DNA of 64,000 bases from Mycobacterium sp. GA-0227b (GTDB lineage: Bacteria; Actinomycetota; Actinomycetes; Mycobacteriales; Mycobacteriaceae). Shown here piece by piece: positions 27,454 through 35,255 of the stretch. Position 1 is the stretch's first letter. Every line of letters starts with the position of its first letter. Where the stretch lies: positions 124,001 through 188,000 of the forward strand of contig NZ_LQIK01000030.1 of the NCBI RefSeq assembly GCF_001499855.1, written 5' to 3'. The position numbers and the translations under genes are program-made. Under the pieces are notes generated by a model. That model made no database searches. It saw nothing but the letters and a program-made list of their open reading frames with translations, and was not told where the DNA came from.

Positions 27454-27696
27454 GGCACCTATCGTCGCCTGCGACGCTCAGCGCGAGCCATCGTGCTGTC
27501 CGGCCAATCGTCGGTGTGGCCAGCCGTACCGAACGGCAAAAAAGGCGGGTTCGGGAGGGCAAATAGGTGCGTCACGTCAGTCTCGCGCGGTCGGCTTTCA
27601 ACCCTTGCCGACTCTTCGGAATAGCCACTCCCGAACCCGTCGTGCGATCGATCGTACGCCCGGGATCTAGATCACACCAGGGGCAATTGCGGGCGA

Positions 27697-28629
27697 TCAA
27701 TTGTCCTTCGATCGCAGCAGCGCACGGGTGCGGGCACGCGTCTCGGCATCGGCGTCGAACAGGCTCGCGACGAACTCGTCGACACCGGATGCGGCCAGTT
27801 CGTCGAGCCGCTGCGCCACGGTTTCCTCGTCGCCGATGATGGCGGCGTCCTCCGGTCCGGCATAGCCTTCGCGGTCCAGCATCGCGCGGTACGACGGCAA
27901 CTGCCCGTAGATCGCGAACTCCTCGGCGGCTCGGGCCCGGGCGCCTGCGACGTCGTCGGTGACGCTCACCGGCAGCGACGCCACCACCCGCACCGACGTC
28001 TCCGACCGGCCGGCTTCCGCGGCCGCGGTGCGCAGCGCCGGGACGACGTGATCGGCCAGTGTCTTGGGTCCGGTCATCCACGTCATGGTGCCGGCGCTGC
28101 GGCGGCCGGCGAGACGCAGCATCTGCGGTCCCAGGGCAGCGAGGTACACATCCGGCGCCGGGGCGCCCGGCACCTTGAGCGAACCGTGTGTGGTCCAGAA
28201 TTCGCCCGCGGTGTCGGCGGGCTCACCGGCCAGCAGCGGCAGCAGCGCGTCGAGGTATTCGCGCATCTGGCGCACGGGCTTGTCGTACGAGATGCCCCAC
28301 ACGCCTTCGGTCACCATGCGATGGCTCAGGCCGATGCCCAGGCTGAACCGCCCGCCGGCGATCGTGTTGAGGGTCAGCGCGCGCTGGGCGAGCTGGGTCG
28401 GATGTTGAACCTGGATCGGCACCACGCCCGAGGCCACCTCGATGGTGTCGATCTCGCGGAACGCGACGGCCAGGATGGTCAACAGGTCGGGGTCGTAGGG
28501 CAGCTGGGCCATCCAGACCCGGCGGAACCCTTCGTCACGCAACGCGGCGAGCTTGCCGAGAGTGGCGTCGAGCGGCGACCGCCCTTCGGCGTCGGTGAGG
28601 AGTCCCACGAGGGACATGCTGATCTGCAT
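27697..28629 (-). CDS. LLM-class F420-dependent oxidoreductase
   Basis: A luciferase-like monooxygenase-fold protein of about 310 aa, the group that in mycobacteria mostly uses coenzyme F420. Recognisable are the TIM-barrel segments EGFRRVWMAQL, VASGVVPIQVQHPTQLAQRALTLN and GRFSLGIGLSH, followed by GAPAPDVYLAALGPQMLRLAG. The ATG at 28629 (MQISMSL) agrees with the family N-terminus; further in-frame starts at 28638 (ATG) and 28656 (TTG) would add three or nine residues. It lies downstream of fadA2 on the same strand but behind a hairpin, so it is probably transcribed separately. Substrate unknown. Confidence 0.83.
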   Translation of the reverse strand: MQISMSLVGLLTDAEGRSPLDATLGKLAALRDEGFRRVWMAQLPYDPDLLTILAVAFREIDTIEVASGVVPIQVQHPTQLAQRALTLNTIAGGRFSLGIGLSHRMVTEGVWGISYDKPVRQMREYLDALLPLLAGEPADTAGEFWTTHGSLKVPGAPAPDVYLAALGPQMLRLAGRRSAGTMTWMTGPKTLADHVVPALRTAAAEAGRSETSVRVVASLPVSVTDDVAGARARAAEEFAIYGQLPSYRAMLDREGYAGPEDAAIIGDEETVAQRLDELAASGVDEFVASLFDADAETRARTRALLRSKDN

Positions 28630-28668
28630 GCCCACCATCGAAGCATCCGCCGCCAAAAGTTAAGAGCC

Positions 28669-28708
28669 CCGTACTGCCGTCGGGTCGGGGGGTCAGACGG
28701 CAGTACGG
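28669..28708 (-). terminator. Hairpin between fadA2 and the LLM gene
   Basis: A 13-bp perfect stem (CCGTACTGCCGTC and its complement) with a 14-base loop, 81 bases after the fadA2 stop. On the fadA2 strand it is followed by a T-rich CTCTTAACTTTT stretch, so it probably ends the fadA2 transcript. Confidence 0.6.
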
Positions 28709-28788
28709 AGCTATCTGTCTATCGACATGGCCCAAACCGGCGTTACAACCGTCGACACAACTTTTTTTCGAGGCTTTCTCGGGGCTTT

Positions 28789-30096
28789 CTACGCCTCGAG
28801 GATCGCCGCGACGCCCTGCCCGCCGGCCGCGCAGATCGAGATCAGCCCGCGGACCGGTTGACCGGTCTGCTTCTTCTTCTCGGCCAGCTGCTTGGCCAAC
28901 TGCGCGACGATGCGCCCACCGGTCGCGGCGAACGGATGGCCCGCGGCCAGCGACGATCCGTTGACGTTGAGCTTCGACCGGTCGATCGAGCCAAGCGCAG
29001 CGTCGAGGCCGAGCCGCTCCTTGCAGTACTCCTCGGACTCCCACGCCTGCAGGTGTGCGAGCACCACCGACGCGAACGCCTCGTGGACCTCATAGAAGTC
29101 GAAATCCTGCAGGCTCAACCCGTTGCGAGCGAGGAGGCGCGGCACCGCATACGTCGGCGCCATCAGCAGTCCGTCCTTGCCGTTGACGTAGTCCACCGCG
29201 GCGGTTTCCGCGTCGACGAAGTATGCGAGCGGTTCGACACCGTGCGCGGACGCCCACTCCTCGGTGGCCAGCAGCGACACCGAGGCGCCGTCGGTCAGCG
29301 GAGTGGAGTTGCCGGCGGTCATCGTCGCGTCACCGTTGCGGACCCCGAACACCGGCTTGAGCTTGGCGAGCTTCTCGGCCGACGAGTCCGCCCGCAGGTT
29401 GTTGTCGCGGTACACGCCGAGGAACGGCGTGACCAGGTCGTCGAAGAACCCGCGGTCGTAGGCGGCGGACATGTTCCGGTGGCTGGCGGCCGCCAATTCG
29501 TCCTGGTCGGTGCGCTTGATTCCCATCTCCTTGGCGGTGACGGCAGCGTGTTCGCCCATCGACATCCCGGTGCGCGGCTCGCTGTTGACGGGGATCTGGA
29601 TGCCCAACGAGGCCGGCAGTTTGCCGACCAGCTTCAGCCGGTCGAGGTTCGACTTCGACCGGCGCAGCCCCAGCAGCGTGCGACGAAGGTCGTCGCCGAG
29701 TGCGATCGGCGCATCGGAGGCCGTGTCGACGCCGCCCGCCGCCGCCACCTCGTAGCGTCCGGCGGCGATGCCGTCGGCGGCGGAGATGGTCGCCTGCAGA
29801 CCGGTGCCGCACGCCTGCTGGATGTCGAAAGCCGGCGTGTACGACGACAGCGCGCTGCCGAGCACACACTCGCGGATCAGGTTGAAGTCGCGGCTGTGCT
29901 TGAGCACCGCGCCGCCGATCACGGCGCCGAGGGTCTCGCCGGACAGGTTGAAGCGGTCGATGAGGCCGCCCAGGGCGGCGGTGAACATGTCCTGGTTCGA
30001 CGCGCTGGCGTAGGCGCCGTCGGAGCGGGCGAACGGAATTCTGTTGCCGCCGAGGATGGCGACGCGTCGGCGGGTATCACTAGCCATGAACCCCAT
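28789..30096 (-). CDS. fadA2: Acetyl-CoA acyltransferase FadA2
   Basis: A 435-aa thiolase that cleaves or forms 3-ketoacyl-CoA. The nucleophilic Cys sits in QQACGTGLQA, the catalytic His in HEAFASVVLAH, and the second Cys/GHP region in AAGHPFAATGGR with the final ICAAGGQGVA, so all thiolase loops are present. Start at ATG 30096, with AAGGGTGG about six bases upstream; starts at 30105 (GTG) and 30087 (ATG) are also in frame. The promoter, shared divergently with fabG4, carries TTAC-N6-GTAA operator sequences that run up to the start codon. Synteny with Rv0243. It is probably the thiolase partner of FadE5 and FabG4. Confidence 0.93.
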   Translation of the reverse strand: MGFMASDTRRRVAILGGNRIPFARSDGAYASASNQDMFTAALGGLIDRFNLSGETLGAVIGGAVLKHSRDFNLIRECVLGSALSSYTPAFDIQQACGTGLQATISAADGIAAGRYEVAAAGGVDTASDAPIALGDDLRRTLLGLRRSKSNLDRLKLVGKLPASLGIQIPVNSEPRTGMSMGEHAAVTAKEMGIKRTDQDELAAASHRNMSAAYDRGFFDDLVTPFLGVYRDNNLRADSSAEKLAKLKPVFGVRNGDATMTAGNSTPLTDGASVSLLATEEWASAHGVEPLAYFVDAETAAVDYVNGKDGLLMAPTYAVPRLLARNGLSLQDFDFYEVHEAFASVVLAHLQAWESEEYCKERLGLDAALGSIDRSKLNVNGSSLAAGHPFAATGGRIVAQLAKQLAEKKKQTGQPVRGLISICAAGGQGVAAILEA

Positions 30097-30125
30097 AGTA
30101 CCCACCCTTCTTACTCAGGAGTAAG
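30097..30125. promoter_or_regulatory. Operator in the fadA2–fabG4 divergent promoter
   Basis: CTTACTCAGGAGTAAG (30110–30125) is an inverted repeat with seven-base arms. An adjacent half-site AGTACCCACC (30097–30106) reads on the other strand as GGTGGGTACT, much like the fadE5 operator. The region between the two genes is only 38 bases, so a bound repressor would block both. Confidence 0.65.
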
Positions 30126-30134
30126 TTCGTCCCC

Positions 30135-31487
30135 ATGGCTTCCGATCTGTACTCACAAATCGTCCATTCGACGCCGGGATCGTTCGTCGCCAAGCAACTC
30201 GGCATTCCGCAGCCCGAGACGCTGCGCCGCTACAAGCCCGGCGATCCGCCGCTGGCGGGCACGTTGCTGATCGGCGGTGAGGGCCGTGTCGTCGAGCCGC
30301 TGCGCACCGCGCTGGCCGAGGATTACGACGTCGTCTCGAACAACCTCGGCGGCCGCTGGGCGGACTCGTTCGGCGGGCTGGTGTACGACGCGACCGGCAT
30401 CACCGAACCGGCCGGGCTCAAGGGCTTGTACAAGTTCTTCACCCCGCTGCTGCGCAATATCGGGCCGTCCGGCCGCGTCGTCGTCGTCGGCACCACCCCG
30501 GAGCAGGCGGGCAGTGAACACGAGCGCATCGCGCAGCGCGCGCTCGAGGGCTTCACCCGGTCGCTGGGCAAGGAGTTGCGCCGCGGCGCGACGGTGAACC
30601 TGGTGTACCTGTCCTCCGATGCCAAGCCCGCCGCGACGGGGCTGGAGTCGACGATGCGTTTCCTGCTCTCGGGTAAGTCGGCCTACGTGGACGGGCAGGT
30701 GTTCCGGATCGGTGCGGACGACTCGGCGCCGCCGGCCGACTGGGACCGGCCGCTGGACGGCAAGGTCGCGATCGTCACCGGCGCCGCCCGCGGGATCGGC
30801 GCGACGATCGCCGAGGTGTTCTCGCGCGACGGTGCGAAGGTGGTGTGTCTCGATGTCGAGGGCGCCAAGGACGCGCTCGGCGTGACGGCCACCAAGGTCG
30901 GCGGCACCGCGATCGCGCTGGATGTGACGGCGCCCGACGCGGTCGAGCGCATCACCGAACGCCTGAAGGAAAACCACGGCGGACGCGCCGACATCCTGGT
31001 CAACAACGCCGGCATCACCCGCGACAAGCTGCTCGCGAACATGGATGAGGCGCGTTGGGACTCCGTCGTCGCGGTGAATCTTCTTGCGCCGCTTGCCCTA
31101 GCCGAAGGGCTGGTCGGCAACGGCTCGATCGGTGAGGGCGGCCGGATCGTCGGGCTGTCGTCGATGGCGGGAATCGCGGGTAACCGCGGGCAGACCAACT
31201 ACGCGACCACCAAGGCGGGCATGATCGGGTTGACCGACAGCTTGGCGGAGGCCTACGCCGACAAGGGCGTCACGGTCAACGCGGTGGCGCCCGGGTTCAT
31301 CGAGACCAAGATGACCGAGGCCATCCCGCTGGCCACCCGCGAAGTCGGGCGACGGTTGAACTCGCTGTATCAGGGCGGCCAACCGGTCGACGTCGCCGAG
31401 ACCATCGCCTACTTCGCGAGTCCCGCGTCCAACGCCGTGTCCGGCAACACGGTGCGGGTGTGTGGCCAGGCGTGGCTGGGGGCGTGA
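30135..31487 (+). CDS. fabG4: 3-oxoacyl-CoA/ACP reductase FabG4
   Basis: A 450-aa high-molecular-weight FabG: an N-terminal flavodoxin-like domain without catalytic residues (about 1–205), then an SDR domain with TGAARGIGATIAEVF for the nucleotide and the catalytic SSMAGIAGNRGQTNYATTK (Ser, Tyr, Lys). It reduces 3-oxoacyl thioesters with NAD(H). The ATG at 30135 lies ten bases after the operator, with a poor ribosome site. It is followed after one base by htdX, whose product catalyses the next reaction, dehydration/hydration. Orthologue of Rv0242c by synteny. Confidence 0.93.
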   Translation: MASDLYSQIVHSTPGSFVAKQLGIPQPETLRRYKPGDPPLAGTLLIGGEGRVVEPLRTALAEDYDVVSNNLGGRWADSFGGLVYDATGITEPAGLKGLYKFFTPLLRNIGPSGRVVVVGTTPEQAGSEHERIAQRALEGFTRSLGKELRRGATVNLVYLSSDAKPAATGLESTMRFLLSGKSAYVDGQVFRIGADDSAPPADWDRPLDGKVAIVTGAARGIGATIAEVFSRDGAKVVCLDVEGAKDALGVTATKVGGTAIALDVTAPDAVERITERLKENHGGRADILVNNAGITRDKLLANMDEARWDSVVAVNLLAPLALAEGLVGNGSIGEGGRIVGLSSMAGIAGNRGQTNYATTKAGMIGLTDSLAEAYADKGVTVNAVAPGFIETKMTEAIPLATREVGRRLNSLYQGGQPVDVAETIAYFASPASNAVSGNTVRVCGQAWLGA

Positions 31488-31488
31488 C

Positions 31489-32331
31489 GTGACCCAACCG
31501 TCCGGGCTGATGAACCTGGTGCGCGCTGCGGCGGGCGCGCTGCCCTTCGTGCCGCGCGGGGAGACGCTGCCCGACCGCACACTGACCGTCGACGACCTGA
31601 GCATCGACCCCGACAACGTGGCGGCGTACGCGGACGTGACGGGTCTGCAGTTCGGCGACACCGTGCCGCTGACCTATCCGTTCGCGCTGACCTTTCCGAC
31701 GCTGATGTCGTTGGTCACCGGCTTCGACTTTCCGTTCGCGGCAATGGGTTCGGTGCACATCGAGAACCACATCACGCAGTATCGGCCGATCGCGGACACC
31801 GACACCGTGTCGGTGAAGGTGCACGCGGAGAACCTGCGCGAGCACCGGCGCGGCCTGCTGGTCGACCTCGTGACCGACGTCAACGTCGGCAACGAGCGGG
31901 CGTGGCACCAGGTGACGACGTTCCTGCACCAGCAGCGCACGAGCTTGTCCGACGAACCCAAGCCCCCACCGCAGAAGCCACCGAAGCTGGGCCCCCCGAA
32001 CGCGCTGCTGCGCATCACGCCCGGCCAGATCCGGCACTACGCCTCGGTGGGCGGCGACCACAACCCGATCCACACCAATCCCGTCGCGGCCAAGCTGTTC
32101 GGCTTTCCGACGGTGATCGCCCACGGGATGTTCAGCGCAGCAGCGGTTCTCGCCAACATCGAGGGCCAACTGCCGGGTGCGGTGAAGTACTTGGTGAAGT
32201 TCGCCAAGCCGGTGGTGCTGCCTGCGAGCGCTGGACTGTATGTCGACCGCGTCTCCGATGGCTGGGATCTGACGTTGCGCGACATGAAGAAGCGCGAGCC
32301 GCACCTGTTCGGCACGGTGCGGTCGCTCTAG
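31489..32331 (+). CDS. htdX: 3-hydroxyacyl-thioester dehydratase HtdX
   Basis: A 280-aa double hot-dog (R)-hydratase that interconverts 3-hydroxyacyl and trans-2-enoyl thioesters. The hydratase-2 motif GGDHNPIHTNPVAAKLFGFP with catalytic Asp and His is in the C-terminal hot dog; the N-terminal one is degenerate (TGLQFGDTVPLTYPFALTFP). The GTG start at 31489 lies one base after the fabG4 stop and restores the family N-terminus VTQPSGLMNLVRAAAG. It is co-transcribed and probably translationally coupled with fabG4. Orthologue of Rv0241c. Confidence 0.93.
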   Translation: MTQPSGLMNLVRAAAGALPFVPRGETLPDRTLTVDDLSIDPDNVAAYADVTGLQFGDTVPLTYPFALTFPTLMSLVTGFDFPFAAMGSVHIENHITQYRPIADTDTVSVKVHAENLREHRRGLLVDLVTDVNVGNERAWHQVTTFLHQQRTSLSDEPKPPPQKPPKLGPPNALLRITPGQIRHYASVGGDHNPIHTNPVAAKLFGFPTVIAHGMFSAAAVLANIEGQLPGAVKYLVKFAKPVVLPASAGLYVDRVSDGWDLTLRDMKKREPHLFGTVRSL

Positions 32332-32341
32332 CGACAACTGG

Positions 32342-32401
32342 TTCGAGACTGCGCACAGATCGCGATCAAGCCTGGTTCGGCGATCTCGCCGCAGTCTCGA
32401 A
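32342..32401. repeat. Hairpin repeat element (family A, copy 2)
   Basis: TTCGAGACTGC, three bases, CAGATCGC, a 16-base loop, GCGATCTC, three bases, GCAGTCTCGAA: outer arms of 11 perfect pairs and the same plan as the copy after pks. It lies ten bases after htdX and 33 before the histidine phosphatase gene. Confidence 0.75.
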
Positions 32402-32434
32402 GCCACCTTCGCGAACGCCTGCAGGAGACGGGGC

Positions 32435-33010
32435 ATGGCAATCGAGCTGATCTTCGAAACGCATTCCTTGACCGTGGACAACGAAGCGGGCATTGCCACT
32501 GGATGGCTGCCCGGCGAGCTGTCGCCCCTAGGCCGCGAGCTTGCGCGTGAGCTCGGCGGGCGCCATCGCGACCGCCAACTCGCCGCTGTCTTCGTCTCCG
32601 ATCTTGCCCGCGCCGTCGAGACTGCCGCGATTGCCTTCGCCGGCAGACATGTGCCCATCCGCACCGATTCCCGGCTACGCGAATGCAACTACGGGATGCT
32701 CAATGGCATGCCAGTTGCACGGCTCACCACCACCCGCCGTCAGCACATCACCGAGCCCTATCCGGGCGGGCAGAGCTATCAACAGGTCGTCGACCAGATG
32801 CGCTCATTCATAAGGAGTTTGGCCGCACAATACGACGATCGGACCGTGCTGGTCATCGCTCACTCGGCCAACAAGTGGGCACTTGACTACCTGCTGAAAG
32901 GGCGACGTCTCGCCGAATCGGTCGACGCGCCGTTCGACTGGCAGGAAGGCTGGACGTACCACGTGCCACCGGGGTGGACCGTCGAGACCACTAACCGCGG
33001 TTCGGCCTAG
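32435..33010 (+). CDS. Atypical histidine phosphatase family protein
   Basis: A 191-aa member of the phosphoglycerate-mutase-like histidine phosphatases. The usual catalytic RHG is replaced by THS (LIFETHSLTVDNEAG), so the nucleophilic His is kept but the flanking Arg and Gly are not. Other active-site elements are present: VSDLARAVETA with the second Arg, LRECNYGMLNG with Glu, and the second His in VIAHSANK. The start has GGAG eight bases upstream. The gene lies between two hairpin-repeat sequences and interrupts the htdX–TetR neighbourhood known from M. tuberculosis, so it may be a later insertion. Its substrate is unknown and its activity uncertain given the altered motif. Confidence 0.8.
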   Translation: MAIELIFETHSLTVDNEAGIATGWLPGELSPLGRELARELGGRHRDRQLAAVFVSDLARAVETAAIAFAGRHVPIRTDSRLRECNYGMLNGMPVARLTTTRRQHITEPYPGGQSYQQVVDQMRSFIRSLAAQYDDRTVLVIAHSANKWALDYLLKGRRLAESVDAPFDWQEGWTYHVPPGWTVETTNRGSA

Positions 33011-33651
33011 TTCGGCGATCTCCCCGCAGTCTCGACGGGGTGGTCGGCCACGGCGTGGTCGGCCGGTGTGCCCTTCAGGCCACGCCAGAACAGGTTGATC
33101 ATCAGTTCGGCGGCCTCGTCGACACCGGCGTCGCCGGTACTGACGCGGCTGGCCACCGCCTCGCCCGCTCCGACGAGCGCGACGGCCATCATGTCGAAAT
33201 CCGTGTCGGGCTCGGGGTTTCGGGTACCCGACCGCAGCAGCCTGCTCACGAGATCGATGATGCGTTCGCGGCCCTCACGCACGGTGTGGGCGAACGCCTG
33301 AGAGCTGGTGGCCTGACTGTAGAGCACCATCCACGAGGCCCGGTTGGCGTCGATGTAGTTCAGGAACGCCAGAACCGCGGTGCGCAGAAGGTCTTTCGGG
33401 CTCTGCTTGAAGTCGATCCGGCTGCGCACGTCGTCGACGAACCGGGCCAGCTCACGGTCCAGGCACGCGGCGAACAACTCCTCCTTGGAGCCGTAGTACA
33501 GATACAGCATCGGCTTGGAGATCTGCGCTTCGGCGGCGATCGCGTCCATGGACGTCTCGTGATAGCCGTTGACCGAGAAGATCTGCACCGCGGCGTCAAG
33601 CATCTGCTGCTCGCGCACGGCGCGCGGCAACCGCTTGGTCCCTCCGGCCAT
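33007..33651 (-). CDS. TetR-family regulator next to the fadA2–fabG4–htdX genes
   Basis: A 214-aa TetR repressor. The helix-turn-helix lies at residues about 15–60 (REQQMLDAAVQIFSVNG, MDAIAAEAQISKPMLYLYYGSKEELF), followed by an all-helical ligand domain. The promoter has TACCCT ending six bases before the ATG and no Shine-Dalgarno, suggesting leaderless translation, and an ATTAC-N6-GTAAG dyad overlaps both. The same dyad type occurs at fadA2/fabG4 and fadE5. I infer autorepression and control of these genes; acyl-CoA is a likely ligand but unproven. The final codons (VETAGRSPN) are encoded by the half copy of the hairpin repeat, so the C-terminus is probably remodelled. Synteny with Rv0238. 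Confidence 0.88.
   Translation of the reverse strand: MAGGTKRLPRAVREQQMLDAAVQIFSVNGYHETSMDAIAAEAQISKPMLYLYYGSKEELFAACLDRELARFVDDVRSRIDFKQSPKDLLRTAVLAFLNYIDANRASWMVLYSQATSSQAFAHTVREGRERIIDLVSRLLRSGTRNPEPDTDFDMMAVALVGAGEAVASRVSTGDAGVDEAAELMINLFWRGLKGTPADHAVADHPVETAGRSPN
33015..33035. repeat. Right half of hairpin repeat family A
   Basis: GCGATCTC, three bases, GCAGTCTCGA, identical in plan and nearly in sequence to the right arm of the copy at 32380–32400; even the preceding TTCG is shared. It lies inside the 3' end of the TetR gene. Confidence 0.65.
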
Positions 33652-33665
33652 TACACAAGGGTAAG
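33650..33665 (-). promoter_or_regulatory. Promoter and operator of the TetR gene
   Basis: ATTACACAAGGGTAAG is an imperfect dyad closely similar to CTTACTCAGGAGTAAG at fadA2/fabG4. On the minus strand it contains the -10-like TACCCT (33658–33663) six bases before the start codon, so a protein bound there would block transcription of the TetR gene itself. Confidence 0.55.
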
Positions 33666-33685
33666 CAATCGGTGGACGCCAGGTG

Positions 33686-34894
33686 TCAACAGCGCGGGTT
33701 GGGCCCCTTCATCGCCGCCAGCCGCAGCACCGACGCGTCGACGCTGGACATCGACAGCTCACCGGCCGCCACCGCCTTCTCGAGCCGGTCGAGCACTGCG
33801 GGCACCTCACCGGTCGTCACCCACAACGCGTTGTCGGCGCCGGCCTGCAGGGCGCGCAGGGCGGCCTCGGCCACCCCGAACCGGTCGGAGATTGCCTGCA
33901 TGGACGACAGGTCGTCGGTGAACACCGGACCGTTGAACGGCGGGCCGCCGTAATTGCCGGACCGCAGCAGCGCGTACGCGGCCGGGCTCAGGCTCGCCGG
34001 ATCGCTTCCGGTCAGACCGGGCACCTGCATGTGGCCGACCATCACGCCGACGGGGGCCTGCGTGGTCAGCGTCCGATACGGCACCAGGTCGGTCGTCTGC
34101 AGTTCGGCGAGATCCGGCGTGGAGACGCTGCCGGTGTGCGAGTCGCCCGACCCGGAGCCGTGGCCCGGGAAGTGCTTGAGCACCGGGAGGACCCCCGCGT
34201 CGCGCAGCCCGCGAGCGTAGGCTCCGGCGAAGTCGGTGACGACGGTCGGGTCCGAACCAAAGGACCGGTCTCCGATGACACCGTCGGCGTTGGCTGAGTC
34301 GGTGACGTCGACGACCGGGGCGAAGTCGATGGTGATGCCCATCCCGCGCATCTGCTGGCCGCGCCGCAACGCGATGTCGTACACCTGCTCGGGGGTGTTG
34401 GTCTGCGCCAGCACCCGCGGGGAGGGCTGGGCACCGATCAGCGGGGCCAGCCGCGACACCCGGCCGCCCTCCTCGTCGACGCTGACCGCCAGCGGCAGCG
34501 GGTTCGCCGCACCCGCGATGTCGGCCAACGATCCGTCGGACAGCATCGACAGGTCCGTCCAGCTGCCGATCATGATGCCGCCCACATGATGGGTGTCGAC
34601 GACCGCGCGGGCGTCGGCCGCGCCGGTGACCCCGACCATCAGCAATTGCGCGAGCTTGTCGCGGGTCGACAGGGCCGAGAGCAGCTGCTCGCCGGCTCCG
34701 CACGCCGGTGCCGCCGGCGCGTCCGGCGCCGGAGCGTTCGGCACGGCCGTGGCCGCCTTCGTCAGCGGAGCCTCGGAGACGGCGGACGGGGCTTCGGGTT
34801 GCTCGGTCGGCGAACAGGCCAGCACGAGCCCGGTCAGTGCCACCAGTGCGCAGAGCGTCCTGGTCCTCGATGTCTTCCTCGATGTCAAGGCCAT
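33686..34894 (-). CDS. lpqI: LpqI, lipoprotein beta-N-acetylglucosaminidase (GH3)
   Basis: A 402-aa exported lipoprotein of glycoside hydrolase family 3 (NagZ type), which removes N-acetylglucosamine from peptidoglycan fragments during cell-wall recycling. It has a signal peptide (MALTSRKTSRTRTLCALVALT) and lipobox LVLAC with Cys27, then a Pro/Ala-rich linker. The TIM barrel shows VSVDEEGGRVSRL, the KHFPGHGSGSGDSH loop with the acid/base His-Asp pair, and the nucleophile Asp in FTDDLSSM. The ATG at 34894 gives the signal peptide; the longer open frame upstream is ignored. Synteny with Rv0237. Confidence 0.93.
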   Translation of the reverse strand: MALTSRKTSRTRTLCALVALTGLVLACSPTEQPEAPSAVSEAPLTKAATAVPNAPAPDAPAAPACGAGEQLLSALSTRDKLAQLLMVGVTGAADARAVVDTHHVGGIMIGSWTDLSMLSDGSLADIAGAANPLPLAVSVDEEGGRVSRLAPLIGAQPSPRVLAQTNTPEQVYDIALRRGQQMRGMGITIDFAPVVDVTDSANADGVIGDRSFGSDPTVVTDFAGAYARGLRDAGVLPVLKHFPGHGSGSGDSHTGSVSTPDLAELQTTDLVPYRTLTTQAPVGVMVGHMQVPGLTGSDPASLSPAAYALLRSGNYGGPPFNGPVFTDDLSSMQAISDRFGVAEAALRALQAGADNALWVTTGEVPAVLDRLEKAVAAGELSMSSVDASVLRLAAMKGPNPRC

Positions 34895-35001
34895 GGGCCT
34901 CGACACTAACGGCACTGGACGCTCAGTTCTATCTCCTGGTCGGCGAGCCGGGTGGCTCGACCGCCGGAACGCACGTTCATCTGCGGACATCGGCCGCGTG
35001 C

Positions 35002-35007
35002 TACTTT
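35002..35007 (+). promoter_or_regulatory. Leaderless -10 element for the Rv0236A-like gene
   Basis: TACTTT ends exactly seven bases before the ATG at 35015 and no ribosome site is present. This is the spacing expected when transcription starts at the start codon. Confidence 0.5.
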
Positions 35008-35014
35008 TGCCCCC

Positions 35015-35188
35015 ATGGATCGGTTCCTCGTGCCCGCTGCCGCCAGCATCGTGGTCGGCCTGCTGCTGGGCGCGGCAGCCGTATTCGGCGTGACGCTGAT
35101 GGTGCAGCAGGACAACAGGCCTCCTCTGCAAGCGGGCGATCCGGCGTCCTCGGTGCTCAACAGGGTCGAGTACGGCGACCGAAGCTAA
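35015..35188 (+). CDS. Small single-pass secreted or membrane peptide, Rv0236A-like
   Basis: A 57-aa protein with one hydrophobic segment (residues about 6–29, LVPAAASIVVGLLLGAAAVF) and a short polar tail (QQDNRPPLQAGDPASSVLN). It matches in size and position the small protein that precedes aftD in M. tuberculosis (Rv0236A, from memory). It reads toward aftD and the aftD frame begins where it ends, so translation may be coupled. Whether it is cleaved or stays as a membrane anchor is unclear; there is no convincing A-x-A site. Function unknown, possibly related to arabinan synthesis by context. Confidence 0.8.
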   Translation: MDRFLVPAAASIVVGLLLGAAAVFGVTLMVQQDNRPPLQAGDPASSVLNRVEYGDRS

Positions 35189-35255
35189 ATCCCGGGTCGC
35201 GTCGCTCCTGCCCTCCGCCGCTGAGACCGTCCCGCTCTCGCGGCGTTGGCTGTGG

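Noticed and set aside
27640..27670. CGATCGATCG palindrome upstream of the sensor kinase
   Set aside because: Such tetranucleotide repeats are frequent by chance at this base composition; extended arms have a mismatch.
28755..28800. T-run and GAGGC hairpin at the fadA2 3' end
   Set aside because: On the fadA2 strand the run reads as A residues and precedes nothing; it cannot act as an intrinsic terminator. The hairpin at 28669 is better.
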